The position numbers and the translations under genes are program-made. A DNA stretch of 10,565 nucleotides from CAYSHJ01 sp964589725 (lineage in GTDB: Bacteria > Planctomycetota > Planctomycetia > Planctomycetales > Planctomycetaceae): positions 1 to 10,565 of the forward strand of contig CAZPUJ010000444.1 in assembly GCA_964589725.1 (NCBI GenBank), written 5' to 3'. Positions within the stretch are counted from its first letter, which is position 1; each line of letters starts with the position of its first letter. Below, piece after piece: positions 1-6,305 of this stretch. A model generated the notes under the pieces. That model was not told where the DNA came from, did not search any database, and saw only the letters and a program-made list of their open reading frames with translations.

Positions 1-65
1 ACCAAATGAGCTTTGACGATGGCGACCTTTTCGTCCGCCGAAATGGACCGTCGAGCTTTTTTCAT
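1..65 (-). CDS. Transposase N-terminus (partial, IS3-type OrfA-like)
   Basis: Only the first 21 codons are inside the window; the gene runs off the left edge. Read on the minus strand from the ATG at 65-63, the peptide starts MKKARRSISADEKVAIVKAH. A basic start followed by a 'DEKVAIV' helix is typical of the small helix-turn-helix protein that binds the ends of IS3-like elements. A purine-rich AGAAAGGA site lies about 6 bases before the ATG, which supports this start. The helix-turn-helix itself and any downstream DDE integrase gene are outside the window, so family assignment depends on the first 21 residues and on memory of similar planctomycete transposases. It is transcribed away from the transporter gene to its right. 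Confidence 0.6.
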   Translation of the reverse strand, partial: MKKARRSISADEKVAIVKAHL

Positions 66-141
66 GATGCGTCCTTTCTGCTGTGGTGACTCTACCACAC
101 GCCAGAACCAAGGACGCTCCGGTTAGAAAAAGGGCACTACA
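1..141 (-). mobile_element. Probable insertion sequence, one end
   Basis: The transposase start implies that an IS terminus lies within about 100 bases to its right. On the minus strand a candidate terminus begins at 141 with TGTAGTGCCC followed by a short T-run. It starts with TG as IS3-family ends do, and leaves a 76-base leader before the ATG. A perfect inverted repeat TGTGGT-N6-ACCACA (82-99) lies in this leader and could bind transposase or a repressor. The other end is outside the window, so neither the exact boundary nor a target duplication can be shown. Confidence 0.35.
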
Positions 142-246
142 CTGCTCGTTCGGAGCCATCGTCGTGCCGACATGGATTCTGGTGCCGCCAGGGTTTCGGC
201 GCGGGAGGTGTGGCGGTAGCTTGTGGCCATGATGGTGAGGAGCATT

Positions 247-258
247 GATTGGCCAATC
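247..258. promoter_or_regulatory. Perfect 12-bp palindrome, possible operator
   Basis: GATTGGCCAATC reads the same on both strands and lies 68 bases before the transporter ATG, just ahead of the REP-like hairpin. It could be a binding site for a dimeric regulator. No promoter hexamers can be placed convincingly beside it, and a palindrome of this size can occur by chance. Confidence 0.2.
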
Positions 259-261
259 GTT

Positions 262-297
262 CCTCATCCCAACCCTCTCCGTCGGGAAGAGGGGGCC
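262..297. repeat. REP-like extragenic palindrome
   Basis: The stretch contains CCTCATCCCAACCCTCTCC, a four-base loop GTCG, then GGAAGAGGG. The stem is CCCTCTCC (273-280) against GG (285-286) plus AGAGGG (288-293), with one bulged A at 287. The 'CCCTAACCCTCTCC...GAGAGGG' pattern resembles interspersed REP-type palindromes found in many GC-rich bacteria. It lies between the IS end and the transporter start. Only one copy is visible here, so its repeated nature is inferred from the resemblance. Confidence 0.5.
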
Positions 298-325
298 GCT
301 GCCTCACCGATCAACGTCGAACAAC

Positions 326-1912
326 ATGATGCCTAAACCCGATCCGACTGCCGATAGCGATCTTGTTCCCGATTCCGTCATCCCGCACGAGCACTTGCCG
401 CCGCTGAAGTATCGCGAGTTACCGGAGCCGGTCGCGTGGAGGAAGATGCTCGGGCCGAGCATCATCCTGGCCGGGTTGTCGCTGGGTTCGGGCGAGTACA
501 TTCTGTGGCCGTACATCACGTACAAGTCGGGCTTCGTGTTTTTTTGGGCCTGCTTGCTGGGAGTCGTCACGCAGTTCTTCATCAACATGGAGATCGAGCG
601 TTGGACACTGGCGACGGGCGAGAGCGCGATCACGGGCTTTTGTCGGCTCAGTCGGCATTGGGCGTGGATCATGCTGGCGCTGAACATCATTCCCTGGGCT
701 TGGCCCGGCTGGGCGACCGGGGCCGCGAATCTGGCGAGTTGGTTGATGTTCGATCCCACGATCACAGAGCTTCCGGGGGGCGGCTGGCAGATTGAAACTC
801 ATTACGCGACAGCGATCGCGATCGGCGGCCTGTTGCTGGTGGGAGTCGTGCTGACGTCGGGGCCGGTGGTCTACAACACAGTCGAGAAGATTCAGACAGT
901 ACTGGTGGCGATGATCCTGTTTTTGGTCGTGGTCATCGCGGGGGCGACGATTCGAGTTGATGCGGTGGTCGCGATGCTGGGAGGTGCGCTCAGCATCGGT
1001 CAGATGCCCGACTTGCCCAAGACGGGGTTGAGCGTGATGGAGTTGCTCGGCGCACTGGCGTTCGCGGGTGCCGGCGGGACGATGAATCTCGGGCAAAGTA
1101 ATCTCATCAAGGACAAAGGCTACGCGATGGGCCGGTATATCGGCCGCATCACCAGCCCGTTGACCGGCAACGAGGAAGCGATTCCGTCAACTGGATTTCA
1201 CTTCCCGCACACGGCGGAGAACATGTCGCGGTGGCGCGCGTGGTGGCGCGCCGCGAACCTCGAACACTTCTTCAGCTTCCTTTGCACGTGCGTGGTGTGC
1301 CTGGTGCTGATGGCGCTGATTGCCTACTCGCTGTACTACGACTCGAATGGACAGTTGAAGCCCGAGACGGCGAAGTTCGGCAAGGACATGGCGTTCGTGT
1401 GGGGCCAGGCGAGCGTGTTGCGCGAGTTGTCGCCGTTCGGATTGCCCCTCGGCACTTTACTCAAGTTCTGTTTTCTGCTGATGGGCGTGGCAATCCTGTT
1501 TACGACCGAACTGGGAGTGCTGGACGTCGCCGCTCGCATTTCGACCGACATCGTCAAAGTCAACTGGCTACGCGAGAACGATCGCTGGCCGGCCAGTCGT
1601 CTGTATTTCTTGTTCCTGTGGGGTGAGATTCTGCTGGGCATCTCGATCTTGTTGTCTCCCACCGTGCTTGGTCTGAAGGAACTCAAGGAACCGCTGTTCT
1701 TGCTGAAGACATCGGCCGCGATGAACGGTGGAGTCATGTTTGTGTACTCGATCATTCTGCTGTACCTCAACAGTAAGATCCTGTCGCGCAGCCTGTCGAT
1801 AAGCCCGCTGCGGTTCGTGATGCTGATCTGGTCGAGCGCGTTGTTCGGCTATTTCACGATTCAAGCGGTGCGTCTGAGCGTGTGGCCGTATCTGCTGGGA
1901 CTGCTGAGTTAG
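326..1912 (+). CDS. Nramp-like (APC-fold) transporter
   Basis: The 528-residue protein has a soluble, proline- and acid-rich N-terminus (1-40) and then about ten to twelve hydrophobic segments, for example near 43-64, 70-88, 112-128, 160-178, 188-206, 236-258, 315-336, 375-395, 425-445, 463-481 and 494-512. The 'LGPSIILAGLSLGSGEYILWP' type segment aligns with transmembrane helix 1 of Nramp metal transporters, and 'GAGGTMNLGQSNLIKDKG' with helix 6. The canonical DPGN motif is GSGEY (54-58) and the canonical MPHN region is GTMNL (251-255), so proton-coupled Mn/Fe transport cannot be assumed. I recognise it as the divergent Nramp family annotated in planctomycetes. The start is the ATG at 326 (a second ATG follows at 329). 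The frame stays open back to a TTG at 245, but that extension translates the REP-like hairpin and is unlikely to be coding. No strong ribosome site is visible. Substrate is unknown. Confidence 0.8.
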   Translation: MMPKPDPTADSDLVPDSVIPHEHLPPLKYRELPEPVAWRKMLGPSIILAGLSLGSGEYILWPYITYKSGFVFFWACLLGVVTQFFINMEIERWTLATGESAITGFCRLSRHWAWIMLALNIIPWAWPGWATGAANLASWLMFDPTITELPGGGWQIETHYATAIAIGGLLLVGVVLTSGPVVYNTVEKIQTVLVAMILFLVVVIAGATIRVDAVVAMLGGALSIGQMPDLPKTGLSVMELLGALAFAGAGGTMNLGQSNLIKDKGYAMGRYIGRITSPLTGNEEAIPSTGFHFPHTAENMSRWRAWWRAANLEHFFSFLCTCVVCLVLMALIAYSLYYDSNGQLKPETAKFGKDMAFVWGQASVLRELSPFGLPLGTLLKFCFLLMGVAILFTTELGVLDVAARISTDIVKVNWLRENDRWPASRLYFLFLWGEILLGISILLSPTVLGLKELKEPLFLLKTSAAMNGGVMFVYSIILLYLNSKILSRSLSISPLRFVMLIWSSALFGYFTIQAVRLSVWPYLLGLLS

Positions 1913-1932
1913 AGTGCTGAGATTGCTGCATT

Positions 1933-1950
1933 CGATGGAGTTTGCCATCG
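1933..1950 (+). terminator. Hairpin after transporter gene, possible terminator
   Basis: CGATGG-AGTTTG-CCATCG is a perfect 6-bp stem with a 6-base loop, 20 bases after the transporter stop codon. It is not followed by a run of T, so it is not a classical intrinsic terminator; it may stabilise the 3' end or aid termination. Confidence 0.3.
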
Positions 1951-2284
1951 TTCCGCCCGTTTCGCTCAACCCCGGTCACCGGTCATCCACGAAGCGACGA
2001 CTTCATGGTCATGTCGCGATATGTCTGTTCCGCAATATTCGCCATCGCTCGTGACACTCGCAACCCCGAAACCCGCTGGCGTTTGAAAGAACTGGGCTGC
2101 GCCATTGCGGCGGGTGTCGAGCACGCATCACCTTCGCACAATCCTGGCACGCTGGGGAAAGTCACCAACAGCCGAGAATGAAGAGCGTTTGAAATGGGCA
2201 CACTCCCGAGTGAGACGGAACTCGGACCCTCGTTCGTCACGAAAGTTGAAGGGTGCGCGGCTCTTCGCTCTCGGCCAGTTGGTG

Positions 2285-2334
2285 GGGATTCACGCGGCCG
2301 GTCGAGGAATCAGCTCGAACGACTGTGAAATCCC
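2285..2334. repeat. Nested inverted repeat
   Basis: The outer arms are GGGATTCAC (2285-2293) and GTGAAATCCC (2325-2334), complementary over 9 bp with one bulged A. Inside lie GTCGAG (2301-2306) and CTCGAAC (2314-2320), complementary over 6 bp, again with one bulged A. The whole could fold as a two-tier hairpin in RNA. Confidence 0.35.
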
Positions 2335-2342
2335 TGCCTGAT

Positions 2343-2381
2343 GATCTCTCAGGTCACCAGGCCCCAGCGATCTCTCAGGTC
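2343..2381. repeat. 13-bp direct repeat, 26-bp period
   Basis: GATCTCTCAGGTC occurs at 2343-2355 and again at 2369-2381. The second copy overlaps the hairpin at 2363-2387. No third copy follows, so this is a single duplication and not an array. Confidence 0.5.
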
Positions 2382-2387
2382 GCTGGG
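2363..2387. repeat. Perfect 8-bp inverted repeat
   Basis: CCCAGCGA (2363-2370) and TCGCTGGG (2380-2387) enclose a 9-base loop. The stem is GC-rich and stable, but no T-run follows on either strand, so it does not look like an intrinsic terminator. Confidence 0.4.
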
Positions 2388-2663
2388 ATGTGGCTGGTCT
2401 CCAAGGCCGCCACGCACGCTCGCCATCGCGATCAGATCAAGGTGAGTTCGCTGGCAGAATCGTCACATCGAATTCGACCGACACAACTCGAACAATGGAT
2501 GTCATCGGCATAACCCGTGCCGTCGATTCATTCCATACAACCGTTACAATCGAACTTTGGCCGTATCCGAAACTCTGTGAGACAGTTGCGGGACGACAAG
2601 TGTCGCGATCAGCATTGCCGCTGCGAAAAGGAGCGCAATGTGCGTTTCAAGACTTGAGCGTCG

Positions 2664-2689
2664 AAGCATTGATAGTTGATTCAATGCTT
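2664..2689. promoter_or_regulatory. Perfect 9-bp inverted repeat upstream of epimerase
   Basis: AAGCATTGA (2664-2672), an 8-base spacer, then TCAATGCTT (2681-2689). It is the longest perfect inverted repeat I found in the non-coding parts, and it is AT-rich compared with its surroundings. It lies about 180 bases before the epimerase ATG, in a position suited to an operator or to a hairpin in the leader RNA. Which, if either, cannot be decided from sequence. Confidence 0.35.
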
Positions 2690-2869
2690 GAACGCGTCGG
2701 TAACAAGCGGGGTATGACCACGAGCATTTCAGCCTGACGTCACCGCGTCTCTGTCATGACGGTGGCGGCTGGGATAACTTGTCCTCGCGGACACACCTCA
2801 AGGGCAGCTTGCCTACGACGTTGGAAGCGAGTGGTTACGAGGGCATCTCTCCGCCAGAAAGGTCCATTC

Positions 2870-3856
2870 ATGGCGCGCTGCTTGGTCACCGGAGGAGCAG
2901 GTTTCATCGGAAGCCATCTCACGGAGCAACTATTGGCTGCCGGGCACGAGGTCACGGTGCTCGATGATTTGTCGACGGGTCAGCGCGAAAACTTAAAGGT
3001 TGTCGAAGGGCACCTTCGTCTGACATTTCGATCAGGATCGATCACCGATTCCATGTTGCTGTCGGACGTCGTTCGAGAGGTCGACGCGATTTATCACTTG
3101 GCCGCCGCAGTCGGCGTGAAGTTGGTGGCGGACGACCCGGTGCGGACCATCGAGACGAACATCTATCCGACGGACGCGTTGCTACGTCTGGCGGTGCAAG
3201 GAGGTGGCAAGCCGTTCTTCTTGGCATCCACGAGCGAGGTGTATGGCAAGAACCCGAAAGAGCAGTGGACCGAGGAGGACGATCTGCACTTGGGCCCCAC
3301 GTCTCGGCCGCGCTGGGCCTACGGTTGCTCGAAAGCCATCGACGAGTTTCTGGCATTGGCCTACCACCGAAAATTTGGTTTGCCGGTGGTGATTGGTCGC
3401 TTCTTCAACGTGGTGGGGCCACGACAGGTCGGGCACTACGGAATGGTCATCCCGCGTTTTGTCGATCAGGCGCTGCGGGGTGAGCCGGTCGTGGTGTACG
3501 ACGATGGCGGACAGGTGCGGTGTTTTGCTCACGTGCGAGAAGTCGTTCAGGCGATCTTGCGACTGATGGAGACTCCCGATGCCTGTGGCAAAGTGTTCAA
3601 CATCGGAAGCGATCAGCCGTGGTCGATTCGCCAATTGGCAGAGGCCGTGATCGCGAAGATCAATCCGGCGGTGCGCATTAAATACTTGCCGTATAACCAG
3701 GCGTATGGCGATGACTTTGAAGATGTGCGGAGGCGCGTTCCGGATGTTAGTCGGCTGGAACGGATGATCGGGACCAAGCCGCAACTCGGATTGGACGCGA
3801 TTCTGGACGACATCGTCACTTGGACGCGTCAGCAGCACGGAACAGGGAATCGTTGA
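2870..3856 (+). CDS. NAD-dependent nucleotide-sugar epimerase/dehydratase (extended SDR)
   Basis: The 328-residue protein is a short-chain dehydrogenase/reductase of the extended type that acts on nucleotide-activated sugars. Visible features are the Rossmann motif TGGAGFIG (7-14), acidic residues D32-D33 that favour NAD over NADP, the 'HLAA' strand (77-80), the STSEVYG segment (120-126) with the catalytic Ser/Thr, and the catalytic pair Y151-x3-K155. The C-terminal half has the sugar-binding 'GPRQ' stretch and a conserved 'YDDGGQVRCFAHVREVV' region (210-226). Length is normal. It is closest in feel to UDP-glucose 4-epimerase and UDP-glucuronate decarboxylase relatives; the exact substrate cannot be told. 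The start is the ATG at 2870, preceded by AGAAAGG seven bases upstream; the frame stays open 114 bases further upstream but without family similarity. A GT-C-like membrane protein follows after 73 bp, suggesting a joint role in cell-envelope glycans. Confidence 0.85.
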   Translation: MARCLVTGGAGFIGSHLTEQLLAAGHEVTVLDDLSTGQRENLKVVEGHLRLTFRSGSITDSMLLSDVVREVDAIYHLAAAVGVKLVADDPVRTIETNIYPTDALLRLAVQGGGKPFFLASTSEVYGKNPKEQWTEEDDLHLGPTSRPRWAYGCSKAIDEFLALAYHRKFGLPVVIGRFFNVVGPRQVGHYGMVIPRFVDQALRGEPVVVYDDGGQVRCFAHVREVVQAILRLMETPDACGKVFNIGSDQPWSIRQLAEAVIAKINPAVRIKYLPYNQAYGDDFEDVRRRVPDVSRLERMIGTKPQLGLDAILDDIVTWTRQQHGTGNR

Positions 3857-3929
3857 ATGCTCTTCTCAACGCGTCTCTGTCCTGGACGTTCGAAGTTTCC
3901 AGGTCAGTCGGTCGTTCGAGACAGCGACG

Positions 3930-5852
3930 ATGCGTTCTAGGAGTCGGCTTGTGGAAATTGTCGATGACGATCGGCTGCTGGAACTCGCCCGAGAGCCAGT
4001 TCGAGAACTAACTCGGGTGGGAATTCGAGCCTCGGCATTGAAGCCCTTGGTGGTGCTGTTCGCGTTTTTGCCGGGACTGCTGGTGTTTCGTAGTCCGGTG
4101 GTGGATGACCGCGCCGCCACGTGGGGCCTGAAGGCGGTGGAAATCGGATTGCACGATTCTGTGTTGGAATGGATCAAGTCCGCCGGACGAATCTCGCCTG
4201 GAAAAGCCGCTCCGGATTCAGCACCGGCACGTTTGCTGTCCGTGCTCAGTTTGCGATTCGATGTCGTGTCGCCGGAGAGTCGCCTGCTCTTTGTTTCGTA
4301 CGTCAGTGTGGTGTTCTTGATCTTCGCTATATACGGACTCGCGGCTCAGATGGATGGAACGCGAGTCGCATTGCTCGCGGCACTGCTGATGTGTTGTCAC
4401 GGCGAATTCCTCGCCTTGAATCGCGGACTGCCGCCAGTGGCTTTGGCATTGGCGTTTGCCGTGTTGGCCTTTCAAGGAGTCTTGGCGCATCAACGGAGCG
4501 GCCAATCCTGGCTCTCAGGGTCGGTGATCTGCAGCGGCACGGCGTTGAGCCTCTGCTGGATGTCGGATGCCTCGATCGCGACCGAGGCAATCTGCGTCAT
4601 TGGTTTGCTTGTCTTGCTGGTGGCTTGCGATCCGGCGGGTGACTTCGACGGGGTTCCGTTCCGATTCGGGACACGGATGGTCTTGTCACGAGGGCTGCAC
4701 GGTTTGTGGACTCTTGTGTTGGTTGGCGGCATTCCTTCACTCGTGGTTCTCTTATGGCGCATGTTGCTGTCGTCGGTGAACGATGTGCCGACGCTCAATT
4801 CGCTCGTGACATTGTCCGTTGACCGCGACGTGCTCCAAGCGTTGTCGGTTGATTCTCGTTGGTCCTCTGCGGCACAGGCAGTCGCAATGCTGCCGCGCTA
4901 TCTCTTGGGATTCGTGATTCTGGGCGTCGTGCAGACTTGTCGAGGTTCGAACGAATCGGACGCGGCCCCGCGGCGGCGAGGCAGTCAATTCCTGCTGATT
5001 TGGACGGTGTGCGGACTGAGTGCCTGGGTCCGCGAGTGGTCGACCCATCATGGAGACTTCAGCACGTCAGTCCCGTGGCCGAGTCTCTTGTTGTTGCCAT
5101 TGCTCTTGCTTGCGGCGCGCGGTCTTGACGCCGTGCTGCAGCGGCAGTTTGGTTTCGGAATGGTTGCCGCGGCGACGCTCATCACCTTCGTCGCGAATCT
5201 GGCTCCGTCGGCGTCGATGCGGGTTCCGAACCCGCTGACCTGGAAAATGGTCACCGGGGGAGTGATCGCTGCGGGGGTGCTGATCGTGAGCGCGATCAAA
5301 TTAGTCAAGCTTGCCAGCAGTGAGCGACAACTGAGGTTGGTGTTGCGCGTCTGCGCGATCAGCCTGATTGCGACGAATGTCGTGTCCGGAGTGAGGTCGA
5401 TGCACCAGCCCGTTGATGACGAGTGTGAGCTGCAAGCCTTTCGTCGTCAGTTGTCAGCAGAGCCGATTCCGGCCGCGTGTTGGCTGATCTCCGAATCGCC
5501 TTCTCCCGCACGGCTGCAGTTCTTCTTGAAAAGTCTGTGGAGAACGGCTCCGCTTTATCGGGCCGAAGGTTGGGAGGAGATCTTCGTCGACTCTCCTGCA
5601 GACCCAACGGCCGCCAAGCCCACCGAGCCAAACTCTGTCGCCGCATCGAATCAGGCAACGTCGCCTCCCGAAAGTTCGGCGATGTCTTTCAACGATTCTC
5701 GGATCGTCGTGACTTTGGGAAGTCAAAAGTGGCCGGCAGCGGACCTACGACGACGCAACGACTCGCTGACTCAAGTGACGGCTCCGCATTATTTTCAACA
5801 TCGACTACTGAAGGCCTACCGTTGGTCGAGTCGTCCAGAATCGACTCGCTGA
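3930..5852 (+). CDS. Multi-pass membrane protein, GT-C glycosyltransferase-like
   Basis: This 640-residue protein has about eleven hydrophobic segments, at roughly 35-53, 118-138, 144-160, 168-186, 197-211, 219-233, 256-280, 320-335, 353-368, 382-420, 438-457 and 467-486. After the first helix comes a loop with an Asp pair (D59-D60). Family 39-type GT-C enzymes, which transfer sugars from polyprenyl-phosphate donors, carry an acidic catalytic residue there. The pattern 'ARLLSVL...VALLAALLMCCHGEFLALNRGLPP' resembles the middle helices of such proteins. The C-terminal part is soluble, with a Pro/Ala/Ser-rich linker (about 556-585). Similarity is by architecture only; an unrelated planctomycete membrane family is possible. 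It probably shares a transcript with the epimerase 73 bp upstream. The start is uncertain: ATG 3930 has a poor ribosome site, whereas GTG 3951 (633 residues) has AGGAG at good spacing. Confidence 0.7.
   Translation: MRSRSRLVEIVDDDRLLELAREPVRELTRVGIRASALKPLVVLFAFLPGLLVFRSPVVDDRAATWGLKAVEIGLHDSVLEWIKSAGRISPGKAAPDSAPARLLSVLSLRFDVVSPESRLLFVSYVSVVFLIFAIYGLAAQMDGTRVALLAALLMCCHGEFLALNRGLPPVALALAFAVLAFQGVLAHQRSGQSWLSGSVICSGTALSLCWMSDASIATEAICVIGLLVLLVACDPAGDFDGVPFRFGTRMVLSRGLHGLWTLVLVGGIPSLVVLLWRMLLSSVNDVPTLNSLVTLSVDRDVLQALSVDSRWSSAAQAVAMLPRYLLGFVILGVVQTCRGSNESDAAPRRRGSQFLLIWTVCGLSAWVREWSTHHGDFSTSVPWPSLLLLPLLLLAARGLDAVLQRQFGFGMVAAATLITFVANLAPSASMRVPNPLTWKMVTGGVIAAGVLIVSAIKLVKLASSERQLRLVLRVCAISLIATNVVSGVRSMHQPVDDECELQAFRRQLSAEPIPAACWLISESPSPARLQFFLKSLWRTAPLYRAEGWEEIFVDSPADPTAAKPTEPNSVAASNQATSPPESSAMSFNDSRIVVTLGSQKWPAADLRRRNDSLTQVTAPHYFQHRLLKAYRWSSRPESTR
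3939..3943 (+). promoter_or_regulatory. AGGAG ribosome site favouring a GTG start at 3951
   Basis: AGGAG lies 7 bases before the GTG at 3951, in frame with the upstream ATG at 3930. It lies inside the coding region if the ATG is used. The spacing is near ideal, so the shorter 633-residue product is a serious alternative. Confidence 0.4.
5827..5848 (+). terminator. Hairpin overlapping the end of the GT-C-like gene
   Basis: CGAGTCG (5827-5833) and CGACTCG (5842-5848) form a perfect 7-bp stem with an 8-base loop, ending two bases before the TGA at 5850-5852. There is no T-run after it. It may be a 3'-end structure, but its position within codons means it could also be incidental. Confidence 0.25.
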
Positions 5853-5906
5853 CCGATCTCGGGTTGACGTTCGGCCATGCACCGACTCGAGTCGCTAGGC
5901 GATTTC

Positions 5907-5929
5907 AACCTACTGCGCTAAAGTAGGTT
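5907..5929 (+). terminator. Perfect 8-bp hairpin, possible terminator
   Basis: AACCTACT (5907-5914) and AGTAGGTT (5922-5929) enclose a 7-base loop, 54 bases after the preceding stop codon. The position suits transcription termination, but no T-run follows on the plus strand, so the role is a guess. Confidence 0.35.
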
Positions 5930-6010
5930 ACGCACAGACATCGGATCGCATGCGTGGCGTGGATTCTACCGACTGCGGCCTGCTTGCCGGACCGGAAACG
6001 TCGTAGCAAG

Positions 6011-6055
6011 CCGACGGACGAAACAGTCGAAAACCGTCGGGTTACGGAATTTTTT
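6011..6055 (+). terminator. Hairpin followed by a T-run, terminator-like
   Basis: CCGACGG (6011-6017) pairs with CCGTCGG (6034-6040) across a 16-base loop. A competing short stem, CCGT (6034-6037) with ACGG (6044-6047), stands three bases before a run of six T (6050-6055). The second stem plus T-run has the shape of a weak intrinsic terminator. The two stems share bases 6034-6037 and so exclude each other. Confidence 0.3.
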
Positions 6056-6305
6056 GATTGAATGCCGAGTTCACGGACTTATCCTGGTCGCCATACCGAG
6101 AAGGAATTGGTCGGGTTGGTGTGTGGTTGAGCCTCGCAACGTGTGGCGGCATAACGGTCGGTAATTCGGGATGGGAGTGCGGAGACGATGCCGCTCTCGG
6201 ATGTGTCATTCTGCGGCGAGCGAGGATTGCTCGCGCGGCGGCTAGTCCATCAGGAGTCGTCTGGCGTTGGAGTCCGGTTCCTTCGGCCGTGCCAGTAAAT
6301 TAAGC

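Larger units (their letters stand above)
1913..2869. other. Gene-poor gap of 957 bp, rich in inverted repeats
   Basis: No reading frame here gives a recognisable protein. Small frames at 1942-2181, 2105-2341, 2253-2513 and 2390-2737 overlap each other in different frames and show no known motif. The best of them could start at the ATG at 2011 and end at 2181, but lacks a clear ribosome site. The gap holds hairpins at 1933-1950, 2285-2334, 2363-2387 and 2664-2689 and a 13-bp direct repeat. A TACAAT hexamer at 2545-2550 could be a -10 box for the downstream epimerase, but no good -35 precedes it. It may be a long leader, a structured RNA, or decayed sequence. Confidence 0.5.
5853..6305. other. 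453-bp intergenic region with hairpins
   Basis: No convincing gene is present. A small open frame from 6058 to 6303 has no recognisable motif and ends just before the next gene's ATG. The left half contains a perfect 12-bp palindrome, CGACTCGAGTCG (5883-5894), and hairpins at 5907-5929 and 6011-6040. The right half (about 6060-6305) shows nothing I can name. No clear promoter hexamer pair was found for the gene at 6306. Confidence 0.5.

Noticed and set aside
245..325. Upstream extension of the transporter from a TTG codon
   Set aside because: It translates the 12-bp palindrome and the REP-like hairpin, lacks a ribosome site and has no family-like sequence; the ATG at 326 is preferred.
304..1096. 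Long minus-strand open frames (304-765 and 419-1096) under the transporter
   Set aside because: They are antisense to a clear membrane protein gene, have low-complexity Arg/Gln/His-rich translations and no recognisable domain; this is typical of GC-rich shadow frames.
2011..2181. Possible 56-residue protein starting at an ATG at 2011
   Set aside because: The translation looks somewhat protein-like, but there is no clear ribosome site, no known motif, and competing frames overlap; not enough to call a gene.
2756..2869. N-terminal extension of the epimerase
   Set aside because: The Rossmann motif starts right after the ATG at 2870, which has a ribosome site; the extension has no family similarity.
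2744..3881. 12-bp repeat CGCGTCTCTGTC at 2744 and 3870, near both ends of the epimerase gene
   Set aside because: A few 12-base matches are expected by chance in 10 kb, and the flanks show no further similarity.
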